Part shown: in pieces, positions 34,059 to 42,304 of the stretch
Layout: the number at the start of each line of letters is the position of its first letter
Position numbering within the stretch: the first letter of the stretch is position 1
Source: Glycomyces arizonensis DSM 44726
GTDB lineage: Bacteria > Actinomycetota > Actinomycetes > Mycobacteriales > Micromonosporaceae
Length of the DNA stretch: 64,000 bases
Assembly (NCBI RefSeq): GCF_000482705.1
Contig: NZ_AXWO01000013.1
Location: 124,001-188,000 of the forward strand
Reading direction: 5' to 3'
The notes under the pieces: generated by a model
What the model was told of the DNA's origin: nothing
Database searches by the model: none
The model's input: the letters and a program-made list of their open reading frames with translations, nothing else
Translations under genes and position numbers: made by a program

Positions 34059-34397
34059 CTACAGGACCCCGCGGAGCTTCAGCAGATCCATCGGGTTCGC
34101 CTTGAGCTTCACTTGTTGTGCGTTGAAGGCCTTCATGAAGTCCAGCTCGCCCGCCACGAGCTTCAGCAGGTCGTCAGAGGACACGATCATGCGGATCTGC
34201 GCGTCCGGTTCGTCCCCGTCGGTGATGTCGACGAGCTTGCCGCCGTCGAATCTCCCGTGGAACGACGCGTTCAAGTCGGTGATGTCGCAGGCCAGGGTCC
34301 GCTGGAACCCGGTGAGCTTGCGGACGGACTTCGGGTTCTCGGCGAGATTGGCGGCGAACTGCTTCAAGGCGGTCCGGCATTCGTCGACGGTGGCCAT
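34059..34397 (-). CDS. SCP2 sterol-binding-fold protein 2
   Basis: The 112-residue paralogue of the downstream SCP2 gene shares the MATVDECR start, an ITDLNASFHGRFDGGKL strand pair, and the SSDDLLKLVAGELDFMKAF and KLKANPMDLLKLRG helices. I chose the ATG at 34397 (GGAGGACACCA upstream), because longer frames upstream have no conserved sequence. The function is presumed lipid or acyl binding in the cytoplasm. The two genes are separated by about 200 bp without features, so each may have its own promoter. Confidence 0.83.
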   Translation of the reverse strand: MATVDECRTALKQFAANLAENPKSVRKLTGFQRTLACDITDLNASFHGRFDGGKLVDITDGDEPDAQIRMIVSSDDLLKLVAGELDFMKAFNAQQVKLKANPMDLLKLRGVL

Positions 34398-34477
34398 TGG
34401 TGTCCTCCTGTTCGATTCGAGCGGGGACGCGGCGATGCGCCCCACCAGAAGGTTACCGGTCGGTACACCACGACGAA

Positions 34478-34497
34478 GCTCGCGAGCCGTAAAGGGC
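34478..34497 (-). repeat. Dispersed repeat, intergenic copy
   Basis: On the minus strand this reads GCCCTTTACGGCTCGCGAGC. It differs from the tandem copies at 35406-35537 by a lost AA and two substitutions. Confidence 0.55.
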
Positions 34498-34523
34498 AGG
34501 GCGATGATGCCGGTGGATCGTAT

Positions 34524-34551
34524 TTGACATCGCGATGACATCGTGTAGGCT
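34524..34551 (+). promoter_or_regulatory. Sigma-70-type promoter
   Basis: TTGACA (34524-34529), a 16-bp spacer and TAGGCT (34546-34551) together form the clearest vegetative promoter in the window. It drives the coiled-coil gene at 34756. Confidence 0.65.
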
Positions 34552-34755
34552 GAAATTCGCATCATTATGATGCCGGTGGCCACGGAGGGCGGCCGGAGTC
34601 GCCGTTCACGACCCACCGCCGCCGTGACCCGCGGACGTCCCGCGTGTCGGCGGCGAACCGTCCCGAACGCCGTGGCAGTACCGTTGACGTAGCCGGGCCC
34701 GCCCGGCGGCGACAACTGCGAGCCGAGTATCCAGTCGAGCAGGAAGGAGCGCGCC

Positions 34756-35196
34756 ATGGCAGACACCGCCCGCGCCTACTTCGACACCGTCTTCAGCATG
34801 GCCGGGGAATCCGGGCAGCGCGCCCGCGACATGGCCGGGAAGTTCCGCGAGGACCTCAGGAGCGGGGCCGAGCGCGTCCGCTCCGAATTCCGCTCGGGCG
34901 CCGAGCAGTTCCGCAGCCACGGCTCGCGCACCGTCACCGACATCGGACGCCTCGTCCGCGCCGAGGTCGACGCCGGACTCACCCGGCTCGGCGTCGCCAC
35001 CCAGAACGATCTCGACGACATCAACCTGCGCCTCGAGCACTACGAGGAGGAGCTGCGGGAGCTCCGCATGCGCCTGGCCGAAGCCGAGGGAGCCGCCGCG
35101 ACGCCCGCGGAGCCGTCGGGCACCGCCGATGAGGCGCCCGCCGCGGCCGAACGCGGCCGGGACTCGGACGAGCCGGGCGGCGACGAGCGGGCATGA
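34756..35196 (+). CDS. Phasin-like coiled-coil protein
   Basis: The 146-residue, almost fully helical protein begins MADTARAYFDTVFSMAGES. Residues 20-60 are an amphipathic repeat (MAGKFREDL, SGAERVRSEF, SGAEQFRSHG). VRAEVDAGLTRLGVATQNDLDDINLRLEHYEEELRELR-type heptads follow, ending in a disordered Ala/Glu/Asp tail. The N-V/A-T-x-x-D-L/D-x-L-x-x-R pattern is shared with PHA-granule regulators and with small actinobacterial coiled-coil proteins at the tlyA locus. Oligomerisation is likely and function unknown. The ATG at 34756 has AGGAAGGAG upstream. It overlaps the next gene by 4 bp. Confidence 0.72.
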   Translation: MADTARAYFDTVFSMAGESGQRARDMAGKFREDLRSGAERVRSEFRSGAEQFRSHGSRTVTDIGRLVRAEVDAGLTRLGVATQNDLDDINLRLEHYEEELRELRMRLAEAEGAAATPAEPSGTADEAPAAAERGRDSDEPGGDERA

Positions 35197-35546
35197 GCGA
35201 CGCACCCACGCCCGCGAACCTGGCCGGCCGCCTGGGCGCCGACGCACAAGTCGACATGGACGACGTCGACGCCGACATCGAAGCCGATGTCGAGGCCGCC
35301 CTCGGGCAGCTCGAAGCGCTGCCCGACCTCGCCGTGACCGACCACGTCGCCGTCTTCGAAGGCGTCCAGCAGCGCCTCTCGGAGATCCTCAGCAACGTCG
35401 ACGATGCCAATTTACGGCTCGCAAGCGTCGCCGTGAGCGCCAATTTACGGCTCGCAAGCGTCGCGGTGAGCGCCAATTCACGGCTCGCAAGCATCGCCGT
35501 GAGCGCCAATTCACGGCTCGCAAGCATCGCCGTGAGCGCCGACTGA
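35193..35546 (+). CDS. Short acidic protein ending in four 11-residue repeats
   Basis: The 117-residue protein starts with the ATG of an ATGA overlap. Residues 1-72 are acidic and helical (DMDDVDADIEADVEAALGQLEALPDL; VFEGVQQRLSEILSNVDD). They resemble small proteins found between the coiled-coil gene and tlyA in other actinobacteria. The last 45 residues are four copies of an 11-mer such as ANSRLASIAVS. They are encoded by a perfect 33-bp tandem repeat that is also found elsewhere in the window. The tail therefore looks like an added repeat rather than an evolved domain. Function unknown. Confidence 0.72.
   Translation: MSDAPTPANLAGRLGADAQVDMDDVDADIEADVEAALGQLEALPDLAVTDHVAVFEGVQQRLSEILSNVDDANLRLASVAVSANLRLASVAVSANSRLASIAVSANSRLASIAVSAD
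35406..35537 (+). repeat. Four tandem 33-bp copies of the GGCTCGCAAGC hairpin repeat
   Basis: The units start at 35406, 35439, 35472 and 35505. Each contains TTACGGC or TCACGGC and, 11 bases later, GCCGTGA (GCGGTGA in unit 2), which can pair as a 7-bp stem around TCGCAAGCRTC. Units 1-2 have TTTACGG with GCGTCGC; units 3-4 have TTCACGG with GCATCGC. This suggests two rounds of duplication. Related single copies lie at 34478-34497 and 51381-51408. Confidence 0.9.
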
Positions 35547-35596
35547 CGACCGGACAAGCTCCTGACACCCGAACCTGGAAAGACTGCGACCGCTCC

Positions 35597-36394
35597 ATGC
35601 CCGCGCGCCACCGACTCGACGCCGAACTCGTCCGCCGCAAGATCGCCCGCTCCCGCGAGCACGCCCGCGAGCTGATCGCGGCCGGGCGCATCCATCTGCG
35701 CGGCATCCCGGCCACCAAGGCCGCCACCGGCGTCACCGGTGACGACTCGATCCGCCTCGTCGGCGAGGTCGACGACTACGTCTCCCGAGGCGCCCACAAG
35801 CTCATCGGCGCCCTCGACGCCTTCGGCATCGACCCGGCCGGTATGCGGTGCCTCGACGCGGGCGCCTCCACCGGCGGCTTCACCGACGTCCTGCTGCGCC
35901 GCGGCGCGGCCGAGGTCCTCGCCGCCGACGTCGGTTACGGGCAGCTGGCCTGGAAGCTCCAGACCGACGAGCGCGTCATCGTCCACGACCGCACCAACGT
36001 CCGGCACCTGACGCCCGAGCAGCTCGGCGGGCCGGTCGACCTGACCGTCGGCGACCTGTCGTTCATCTCCCTGGAACTGGTGCTGCCCGCGCTGTCCTCC
36101 TGCACGAAACCGGACGGCACGATGCTGCCGATGGTCAAGCCGCAGTTCGAGGTCGGCAAGGGTCAGGTGGGCCCGGGCGGGGTGGTCGCCGACCCGGCGA
36201 GGCGCTCCGACGCCATCCTGAAGGTCGTCGAGGCGGCCCGGCGACTTGGGTGGGGGACCACAGCCGTGGTGCCGAGTCCGCTGCCCGGCCCCAAGGGGAA
36301 TGTAGAGTTCTTCTGCCGCATGCGCCGCGACGCGGATACCTTGGCCCCCGAGGCGGTGTTCGAGGCGGTGACACGGGAAGAGGGAGGCGGTTGA
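35597..36394 (+). CDS. tlyA: TlyA-type rRNA 2'-O-methyltransferase / hemolysin A family
   Basis: The 265-residue protein has an N-terminal S4 RNA-binding domain (residues 4-64: RLDAELVRRKIARSREHARELI) and an FtsJ-like SAM methyltransferase. The SAM motif is CLDAGASTGGFTDVLL, and the K-D-K-E type residues are in SRGAHKL, DVGYGQ and MVKPQFE. TlyA methylates 16S and 23S rRNA riboses (C1409/C1920 in mycobacteria), and its loss gives capreomycin resistance. The ATG at 35597 is the first codon of the S4 domain. It shares a TTGA overlap with nadK. Confidence 0.93.
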   Translation: MPARHRLDAELVRRKIARSREHARELIAAGRIHLRGIPATKAATGVTGDDSIRLVGEVDDYVSRGAHKLIGALDAFGIDPAGMRCLDAGASTGGFTDVLLRRGAAEVLAADVGYGQLAWKLQTDERVIVHDRTNVRHLTPEQLGGPVDLTVGDLSFISLELVLPALSSCTKPDGTMLPMVKPQFEVGKGQVGPGGVVADPARRSDAILKVVEAARRLGWGTTAVVPSPLPGPKGNVEFFCRMRRDADTLAPEAVFEAVTREEGGG

Positions 36395-37293
36395 GCGCTG
36401 TGCAGCAGAAACCGAGCCGAGTCCTGGTCGTGACCCACCCACTCCGCCAGGACGTGGCCGAACTGGCCGAGAAGATCGCCGCCGCCCTCCGCGAGGCGGG
36501 CGTGGCGGCGCGCATCCTCTCCGGCGAAGTGGACTCGCTGTGCCGCCCCGACGCGCTCATGGTCGCCGACGAGGACTCCAGCGCGTCCGCCGACATCGTG
36601 CTCGCCCTCGGCGGCGACGGCACGGTCCTGCGCTCGGCGAAGATGGCCGCCGAGTCCGACGTCCCGCTGCTGGGCGTGAACTTCGGCAAGGTCGGCTTCC
36701 TGGCCGAGGCCGAGACCGGCGAGCTGGAGACGGTCGTCTCGCGCCTGCTGGAGGGCGACTACACCGTCGAGGAGCGCACGACGCTCGCGGTGGCCGCGGT
36801 CGGCGCCGACGGCGAGCGGACGTCCTCGTGGGCGTTCAACGACATCGCCGTGGAGAAGGCCGAGCCCGCCCGGATGCTCGAGGTGTTCATCGAGGTCGAC
36901 GGCACGCGGATCTCCCGCTACGGCTGCGACGGCGTCCTGTGCGCCACCCCGACCGGCTCCACCGCGCACGCCATGTCGGCGGGCGGCCCGGTCGTGTGGC
37001 CCGATGTGGACGCGCTGCTGGTGGTGCCGATGAACGCGCACGCCCTGTTCGCCAAGCCGATGGTGGTCCACTCCTCCTCGGAGATCCGCATCGGCGTCGA
37101 GTCGGTGGGGACGGCGGGGGCGCTCATCGCCGACGGCAAGCGGATCGCCGAGCTGACGGCGGGCTCGACCGTGGTGATCCGCCGGTCGCAGCGCCCGGTG
37201 AAGCTGGTGCGCATGTCCGAGCGGTCGTTCGCGTCCCGTTTGGTCTCGAAGCTCTCGCTGCCTGTGGACGGTTGGCGCCACGGTCGCATGTGA
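36391..37293 (+). CDS. nadK: NAD kinase
   Basis: The 300-residue ATP/polyphosphate-NAD kinase makes NADP. The GGDGT motif is at residues 74-78, then NDIAVEK and TPTGSTAHAMSAGGPVV of the second domain. The TTG at 36391 overlaps the tlyA stop (TTGA). The GTG at 36400 is an alternative whose spacing from GGGAGG is longer. The order tlyA-nadK-recN is conserved in actinobacteria. A 117-bp gap with a leaderless promoter separates it from recN. Confidence 0.94.
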   Translation: MSAVQQKPSRVLVVTHPLRQDVAELAEKIAAALREAGVAARILSGEVDSLCRPDALMVADEDSSASADIVLALGGDGTVLRSAKMAAESDVPLLGVNFGKVGFLAEAETGELETVVSRLLEGDYTVEERTTLAVAAVGADGERTSSWAFNDIAVEKAEPARMLEVFIEVDGTRISRYGCDGVLCATPTGSTAHAMSAGGPVVWPDVDALLVVPMNAHALFAKPMVVHSSSEIRIGVESVGTAGALIADGKRIAELTAGSTVVIRRSQRPVKLVRMSERSFASRLVSKLSLPVDGWRHGRM

Positions 37294-37397
37294 CCTCACC
37301 GTATTTAGAACGGGTGTATCAAATTCGGCGAGTGCGCCGATGCGACGCATCGGACATCGAGACCGCATGGAGGCCGACGCCTGTCGGAGCGACCGGA

Positions 37398-37403
37398 TAG
37401 GCT
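37398..37403 (+). promoter_or_regulatory. Leaderless -10 box of recN
   Basis: TAGGCT ends exactly 7 nt before the recN GTG. This is the same hexamer and spacing as polA and the YccF gene. No SD is present between the box and the start. Confidence 0.65.
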
Positions 37404-37410
37404 CGGGGAT

Positions 37411-39147
37411 GTGTTGGACGAGCTTCGCATCCAGAACTTGGGCGTGATCGCTGACGCCACCCTTCCGCTTGCCCCGGGCCTCACCTGTATCACCGGCGAG
37501 ACCGGCGCTGGGAAGACCATGGTCGTCGCCGGTCTGGGCCTCCTCTTCGGCGGCCGCGCCTCCCGTGCCCCCATCGGCGCCGAGAAGGCCGTTGTGGAGG
37601 GCCGCTTCATGGTCGGCGAAGGCGCCCACGAACTGCGCGAACGCGCCATCGAGGCCGGTGCCGAGCTCGAAGACGGCGAACTGCTGCTGTCGCGCTCGGT
37701 CTCGGCCGAAGGGCGCTCGCGCGCCTGGGTGGGCGGCCGCGCCGCCCCCGTCGGCGTCCTGTCCGAACTGGGCGAGCTGGCCATCTCGGTCCACGGCCAG
37801 TCCGACCAGATGCGGCTGCTCCAGCCCGCCGAGCAGCGCGCCGCCCTCGACCGCTTCGCGGGCGCCGACCACGGCAAGCTCCTCGACGCCTACCGCGCGG
37901 TCTACATCGAACTGAACGAGTGCACCGCCGAGCTCTCCCGCGTGCGCACCAGCGCCCGGGACATGGCCCGCGAGGCCGACATGCTGCGCCTGGGCCTCCA
38001 GGAGATCACCGCCGTCGACCCGCAGGAGGGCGAGGACGCCGAGCTCGCCGAGGAGGCCCGCCGCCTCCAGAACGCCGAGACGCTGCGCCTGGCCGCCGCC
38101 ACCGCCCACGGCGCGCTGACCGGCGACCCGACCACCGGCGACGGGGGAGCGGCCGACGCCGTCGGCGGCGCCGCCCGCGCCCTCGAGCACGACGCCGCCG
38201 ACGACCCGAAGCTCGCCGAGTTCGCCGAGCGCCTCGCCGAGGCCGGCGCGCTCCTGTCCGAGGCCGCCGTCGACCTGTCCGGCTACCTGGACGAGCTCGA
38301 CGCCGACCCGGCCCGCCTGGAGGAGATCTACCAGCGCCAGGCGGCCCTGAAGTCCCTCTACCGCAAATACGCCGAGGACCTGCCCGGCGTGCTGGCCTGG
38401 GCCGAGAACGCCACCAAGCGGCTCGGTGAGCTCGACGTCTCCGACGACCGCATCGCCGAACTCGAGACCCGCCGCGGCGAGCTCGCGGCCCGCGCGGGCG
38501 AGACGGCCTCTCAGCTGCGCGCCTCCCGCCTGTCCGCCGCCGAGCGCTTCTCCGCGGCCGTCTCGGCCGAGCTGGCGGGCCTGGCCATGCCGCACGCCGC
38601 CGTCACCGCCGCCGTCGAGCCGCGCCCGGCCGGGCGCGGCGGCGTCGACCTCGTCGTCGACACCGCCGTATCCGGCGCCACCGAGGACGGCGCCGACGAC
38701 GTCGAGCTGCTGCTCAGGCCGCACCCCGGAGCCGTCCCGGCGGCGCTGCACAAGGGTGCCTCGGGCGGCGAGCTGTCCCGCGTCATGCTCGCCATCGAAG
38801 TGGTCTTCGCCGAGATCGGCGGCCCGCCGGTGCTGGTCTTCGACGAGGTCGACGCCGGGGTCGGCGGCGGCGCGGCCATCGCGATCGGCCGCTGCCTGGC
38901 CAAGCTCGCCCGCCGCTACCAGGTCCTGGTCGTCACCCACCTGCCGCAGGTCGCCGCGTTCGCCGACCGCCACCTCGTCGTCAGCAAGGACACCTCGGGA
39001 GCGGTCACCGTCTCCGGCGTCCGCCTCGTCGACGACGCCGAGCGGGCCCGTGAGCTTGCTCGCATGCTCGCCGGCATGCCCGATTCCCACCTCGGGGTGG
39101 CCCACGCGGAGGAACTGCTGGCAGAGGCTGCCAAAATGAAGGCCTGA
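37411..39147 (+). CDS. recN: DNA repair protein RecN
   Basis: The 578-residue SMC-like ATPase gathers double-strand breaks. Walker A is GETGAGKT (residues 29-36), with long coiled coils around 160-210 and 300-370. The ABC signature is GGELSRVMLA, and Walker B is VLVFDEVDAGVGG, followed by the His switch in VVTHLPQVAA. The GTG at 37411 gives the usual N-terminus LDELRIQNLGVI. It is the last gene before the envelope cluster and is separated from it by 130 bp. Confidence 0.95.
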   Translation: MLDELRIQNLGVIADATLPLAPGLTCITGETGAGKTMVVAGLGLLFGGRASRAPIGAEKAVVEGRFMVGEGAHELRERAIEAGAELEDGELLLSRSVSAEGRSRAWVGGRAAPVGVLSELGELAISVHGQSDQMRLLQPAEQRAALDRFAGADHGKLLDAYRAVYIELNECTAELSRVRTSARDMAREADMLRLGLQEITAVDPQEGEDAELAEEARRLQNAETLRLAAATAHGALTGDPTTGDGGAADAVGGAARALEHDAADDPKLAEFAERLAEAGALLSEAAVDLSGYLDELDADPARLEEIYQRQAALKSLYRKYAEDLPGVLAWAENATKRLGELDVSDDRIAELETRRGELAARAGETASQLRASRLSAAERFSAAVSAELAGLAMPHAAVTAAVEPRPAGRGGVDLVVDTAVSGATEDGADDVELLLRPHPGAVPAALHKGASGGELSRVMLAIEVVFAEIGGPPVLVFDEVDAGVGGGAAIAIGRCLAKLARRYQVLVVTHLPQVAAFADRHLVVSKDTSGAVTVSGVRLVDDAERARELARMLAGMPDSHLGVAHAEELLAEAAKMKA

Positions 39148-39277
39148 CCTCCCGGTTCACCAGCGGGGCGACGCCACTGCCCGCAGGTGTGCCGAGAGGA
39201 TGAATTCGCGGCTCGGGGGCCGTCCAGCGGGCGCGCCGCCGTCCCGCTGTGGACTACGAATGGCATGATGATCCACG

Positions 39278-40474
39278 ATGCGTGTACCTAGTTTGCGTTT
39301 GCCCGGACGGAATCCGGAGTCGAACTCCGGGGAGGGCCGACTGGTCGGCACCGCCCGACTCGACCGCCGGACGAAGCGCCTGTGCGGCCGCCTCGAACCC
39401 GGCGACGTCGCGATAATCGACCACGTCGACCTCGACCGGGTCGCCGCCGACGCCCTCGTCGCCACCGGCGTGGCCGCCGTCGTCAACGCCGCCAAGTCCA
39501 TTTCCGGCCGCTACCCGAACCTCGGCCCGGAGGTCCTCGTCAAGGGCGGGGTCGTCCTCATCGACGGTGTCGGCGACGAGATCTTCGACAACGTCCGCGA
39601 GGGCAAGACCGTCACCGTCGAAGGCGAGCGGATCCTCCTCGGCGGCGAGGAGATCGGCGCGGGCACGCTCCAGAGCGAGCAGAGCGTCGCCGACGACATG
39701 GAGGCCGCCAAGGAGGGCCTGTCGGTCCAGTTGGAGGCCTTCGCCGCCAACACCATGGAGTACCTCAAGCGCGAGCGCGACCTCCTGCTCGACGGCGTCG
39801 GCGTGCCCGACGTCGCCACCGACTTCAACGGCCGCCACGCGCTCATCGTCATCCGCGGCTACAACTACAAGGAGGACATCGACGTCCTCCGGCCCTACAT
39901 CCGCGAGTTCAAGCCCGTCCTGGTCGGCGTCGACGGCGGCGCCGACGCGCTCCTGGAGGCCGGCTACACGCCCGACATGATCGTCGGCGACATGGACTCG
40001 GTCTCCGACGACGCCCTGCGCTGCGGCGCCGAGATCGTCGTCCACGCCTACGCCGACGGGCGCGCGCCCGGCATGGAGCGCATGGACAAGCTCGGCGTCC
40101 CGGCCATCCCCTTCCCGGCCGCCGCCACCTCCGAGGACATCGCCATGCTCCTGGCCGACGAGAAGGGCGCCTCGCTCATCTGCGCCGTCGGCACCCACGT
40201 CACCATGGTCGAGTTCCTCGACAAGGGCAGAGGCGGCATGGCCTCCACCTTCCTCACGCGGCTGCGCGTCGGCGGCAAACTCGTCGACGCCAAAGGCGTC
40301 TCACGGCTCTACCGCCAGGAGATGTCGATCTCCGCGCTGCTGCTGCTCATCGTCTCCGCCCTCGCCGCCATGGCGACCGCCGTCGCCATCTCCACCGTCG
40401 GGCGCTCCTTCGTCGACGTCATCGCCGACTGGTGGGACGGCCTGCTCTTCCAGATCCAAAGGCTCTTCTCGTGA
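39278..40474 (+). CDS. steA: SteA-like cytokinetic protein
   Basis: The 398-residue protein matches SteA, which acts with SteB in cell separation in Corynebacterium. The cytoplasmic part has a thiamin-pyrophosphokinase-like fold (VGVDGGADALLEAGYTPDMIVGDMDSVSDDAL), with an N-terminal domain rich in VVNAAKSISGRYPNLGPEVL. One C-terminal membrane segment (about 345-370, SALLLLIVSALAAMATAV) and a short tail follow. The start is the ATG at 39278. The stop overlaps the next GTG by 4 bp. It is first in a coupled six-gene run. Confidence 0.9.
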   Translation: MRVPSLRLPGRNPESNSGEGRLVGTARLDRRTKRLCGRLEPGDVAIIDHVDLDRVAADALVATGVAAVVNAAKSISGRYPNLGPEVLVKGGVVLIDGVGDEIFDNVREGKTVTVEGERILLGGEEIGAGTLQSEQSVADDMEAAKEGLSVQLEAFAANTMEYLKRERDLLLDGVGVPDVATDFNGRHALIVIRGYNYKEDIDVLRPYIREFKPVLVGVDGGADALLEAGYTPDMIVGDMDSVSDDALRCGAEIVVHAYADGRAPGMERMDKLGVPAIPFPAAATSEDIAMLLADEKGASLICAVGTHVTMVEFLDKGRGGMASTFLTRLRVGGKLVDAKGVSRLYRQEMSISALLLLIVSALAAMATAVAISTVGRSFVDVIADWWDGLLFQIQRLFS

Positions 40475-41409
40475 TCAACTTCCGCTATCACCTCATCTCG
40501 CTGACCGCCGTCTTCCTGGCGCTCACCATCGGCCTCATCCTCGGCACCGCCGCCCTCAACGGCCCGGCCATGGAGGCGATCGAGGCCACCAGCCAGAGCC
40601 TGCGCGACCGCAACAACGCCATGCGCGACGAGATCGAGGCACTGCAGGAGGAGCTTCAGGACGACCAGTCCTTCGCCTCCGAGATCGCCCCCTCCTACCT
40701 CGACGGGAGGCTCACCGGCCAGAAGATCCTCCTCGTCGCCCTGCCCGGCGCCGAGACCGAGGTCGTCGACGCCGTCGAGGAGAAGCTCGACTACGCGGGC
40801 GCCACCAGCGCCGGGCGCATCTCCCTGCTCGACGACTTCCTCGACCCGGCCAACAACGATCAGCTCGCCGACCTCGTCGACGGCGTCACCCCCGACACCA
40901 TCGAGGCGCCGGTGACCTACGACGGCGTCGCCGCCATGAGCGCCATCCTCGCCGCCGTCACCACCGGCAGCTTCGAAGGCGCGCCCGTCGAGATCGCCGC
41001 GGGCGACATCACCACCGTCACCACCGGCCTCACCGAACTCGGCATGCTCACCGTCGAGACCGAGCCCACCGGCGGCGCCACCGGCGTCATGCTCGTCGGC
41101 GGCGCGGCCGCCGCCGACTCCGACGCCGACGAGCGCAACACCGCGGTCGTCACCATCGCCACCGCGTTCGCCGTCGACGACCCGACCGTCTATGCCGCCT
41201 CGACCTCCGCGGGCGAGGGCAACCCGGTCGTGGCGCTGCGCGGCGACGACATCGAGGCCCCCGTCTCGACGGTCAACAGCGTCACCGCCCCCCAGGGGCA
41301 GATCGGGGCCGTCATGGCCCTGGTCGACCTCATCGCCGACAGCAGCGTGCACCACCTCGGCCCCGAAGGGGAGGAGGGCGTTGAAGGCTGGCTCCCCGAC
41401 GCCGCCTAG
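40471..41409 (+). CDS. steB: SteB / MctB-like membrane-anchored protein
   Basis: The 312-residue protein starts at GTG 40471 inside the steA stop. The N-terminus INFRYHLISLTAVFLALTIG is the single membrane helix typical of this family. A coiled-coil (RDRNNAMRDEIEALQEEL) and an exported alpha/beta domain follow. The M. tuberculosis orthologue is MctB (copper resistance); in corynebacteria SteB interacts with SteA and regulates wall hydrolases during division. The steA-steB pair is conserved. The stop codon TAG is part of a leaderless -10 box for the next gene. Confidence 0.88.
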   Translation: MINFRYHLISLTAVFLALTIGLILGTAALNGPAMEAIEATSQSLRDRNNAMRDEIEALQEELQDDQSFASEIAPSYLDGRLTGQKILLVALPGAETEVVDAVEEKLDYAGATSAGRISLLDDFLDPANNDQLADLVDGVTPDTIEAPVTYDGVAAMSAILAAVTTGSFEGAPVEIAAGDITTVTTGLTELGMLTVETEPTGGATGVMLVGGAAAADSDADERNTAVVTIATAFAVDDPTVYAASTSAGEGNPVVALRGDDIEAPVSTVNSVTAPQGQIGAVMALVDLIADSSVHHLGPEGEEGVEGWLPDAA

Positions 41410-41412
41410 GAT
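41407..41412 (+). promoter_or_regulatory. Leaderless -10 box inside steB stop
   Basis: TAGGAT uses the steB TAG stop and ends exactly 7 nt before the ATG of the MraY/WecA-like gene. This gives an internal start for the second half of the cluster. Confidence 0.6.
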
Positions 41413-41419
41413 TCCGTCC

Positions 41420-42304
41420 ATGAGCCAGCTAACCCGCGCAGCTGGGCGGGCGTTCCTCGGCGGCCTCGCCGCCGGCGGCACCATCGCCGCGATCAGCGCC
41501 GTCCGCCGTTCCAAGTGGTCGAAGGACCTCGACCGCGTCAACCACCGAGGCGACACGGTCAGCCTGGCCGAAGGACCCGGCGTCACCATCGGCGCGACGG
41601 CCGCGGCCGTCGCCGGGGCCACCTCCCCGGCCTACGCGGCCGCGGCGGCCGCCACCGGCCTCGCCACCGGCGCGCTCGGGCTCTACGACGACATGGCGGA
41701 CACCAAAGGCGAGAAGGCCAAGGGCTTCAAAGGACACCTGACGGCCCTGCTCAAAGGGCGCGTCTCGGCCGGGCTGGTGAAGATCGTCGGCATCTCCGCG
41801 ACCGGGCTGGCCTCCTCCGCGCTCGTCGACGCCGTCTCCGACCGCCGCCCCGAGGGCCGCTGGGCCCGGCTGTGGAACATCGGCGTCGGCGGCGGCGTCA
41901 TCGCCGGAGCCGCGAACCTCCTCAACCTGTTCGACCTGCGGCCCGGACGGGCGCTCAAGGTGGCCTCCGTGGTCGCCGCCCCCCTCTCGCGCCCCGCGGG
42001 CCCCAAATCCCGCAGCACGGCCGCGGGCGGCGCGAACACCGCCCTGGCGGTGTCGGCCGCCGCGGCCGCCGCGATGGGCGACGACCTGGAAGGCAAGACC
42101 ATGCTCGGCGACTGCGGCGCCAACGCCCTCGGCGCCCTGCTCGGCCTGTCCTACATCGCCCGCACCGGGACGGTGGGGCGCCATGTCGCCCTCGTCGGCA
42201 TCGCCGCGCTCATCGCCGCGAGCGAGCGCGTCAGCTTCACCCAGGTCATCGCCGACACCCCGGTGCTCCGCGAACTCGACGAAATGGGCCGGAACAAGGC
42301 GTGA
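41420..42304 (+). CDS. MraY/WecA-like phosphoglycosyl-transferase homologue
   Basis: The 294-residue, Ala/Gly-rich membrane protein has traces of all polyprenyl-phosphate HexNAc-1-P transferase motifs. They are NHRGDTV near residue 41, the Asp pair in LGLYDDMAD, NLLNLFDLRPG (compare N-x-x-N-x-x-D-G-x-D-G) and GDCGANALGALLG. The DGxDG block is degraded to DLRPG, so activity is uncertain. The family would load a sugar-phosphate on a lipid carrier. The ATG at 41420 follows a leaderless box. It overlaps the MurJ-like gene by 4 bp, which implies stoichiometric expression. Confidence 0.78.
   Translation: MSQLTRAAGRAFLGGLAAGGTIAAISAVRRSKWSKDLDRVNHRGDTVSLAEGPGVTIGATAAAVAGATSPAYAAAAAATGLATGALGLYDDMADTKGEKAKGFKGHLTALLKGRVSAGLVKIVGISATGLASSALVDAVSDRRPEGRWARLWNIGVGGGVIAGAANLLNLFDLRPGRALKVASVVAAPLSRPAGPKSRSTAAGGANTALAVSAAAAAAMGDDLEGKTMLGDCGANALGALLGLSYIARTGTVGRHVALVGIAALIAASERVSFTQVIADTPVLRELDEMGRNKA

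Larger units (their letters stand above)
34398..34755. other. 358-bp intergenic region: repeat copy, promoter, direct repeats
   Basis: There is no gene. It holds a minus-strand copy of the GGCTCGCAAGC-type repeat (34478-34497). A TTGACA/TAGGCT promoter with a 16-bp spacer (34524-34551) points at the coiled-coil gene. A 13-bp direct repeat, ATGATGCCGGTGG (34504-34516 and 34567-34579), brackets that promoter. The plus-strand leader would be about 200 nt. Confidence 0.6.

Noticed and set aside
35406-35537. Tandem 33-bp units as a CRISPR array
   Set aside because: No unique spacers between units, only four units, and the units are coding; no cas genes in the window.
35129-35596. Upstream extension of tlyA reading through the tandem repeats (QFTARKH units)
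   Set aside because: The S4 domain begins exactly at ATG 35597; the extension is the repeat read in the wrong frame relative to the gene at 35193.
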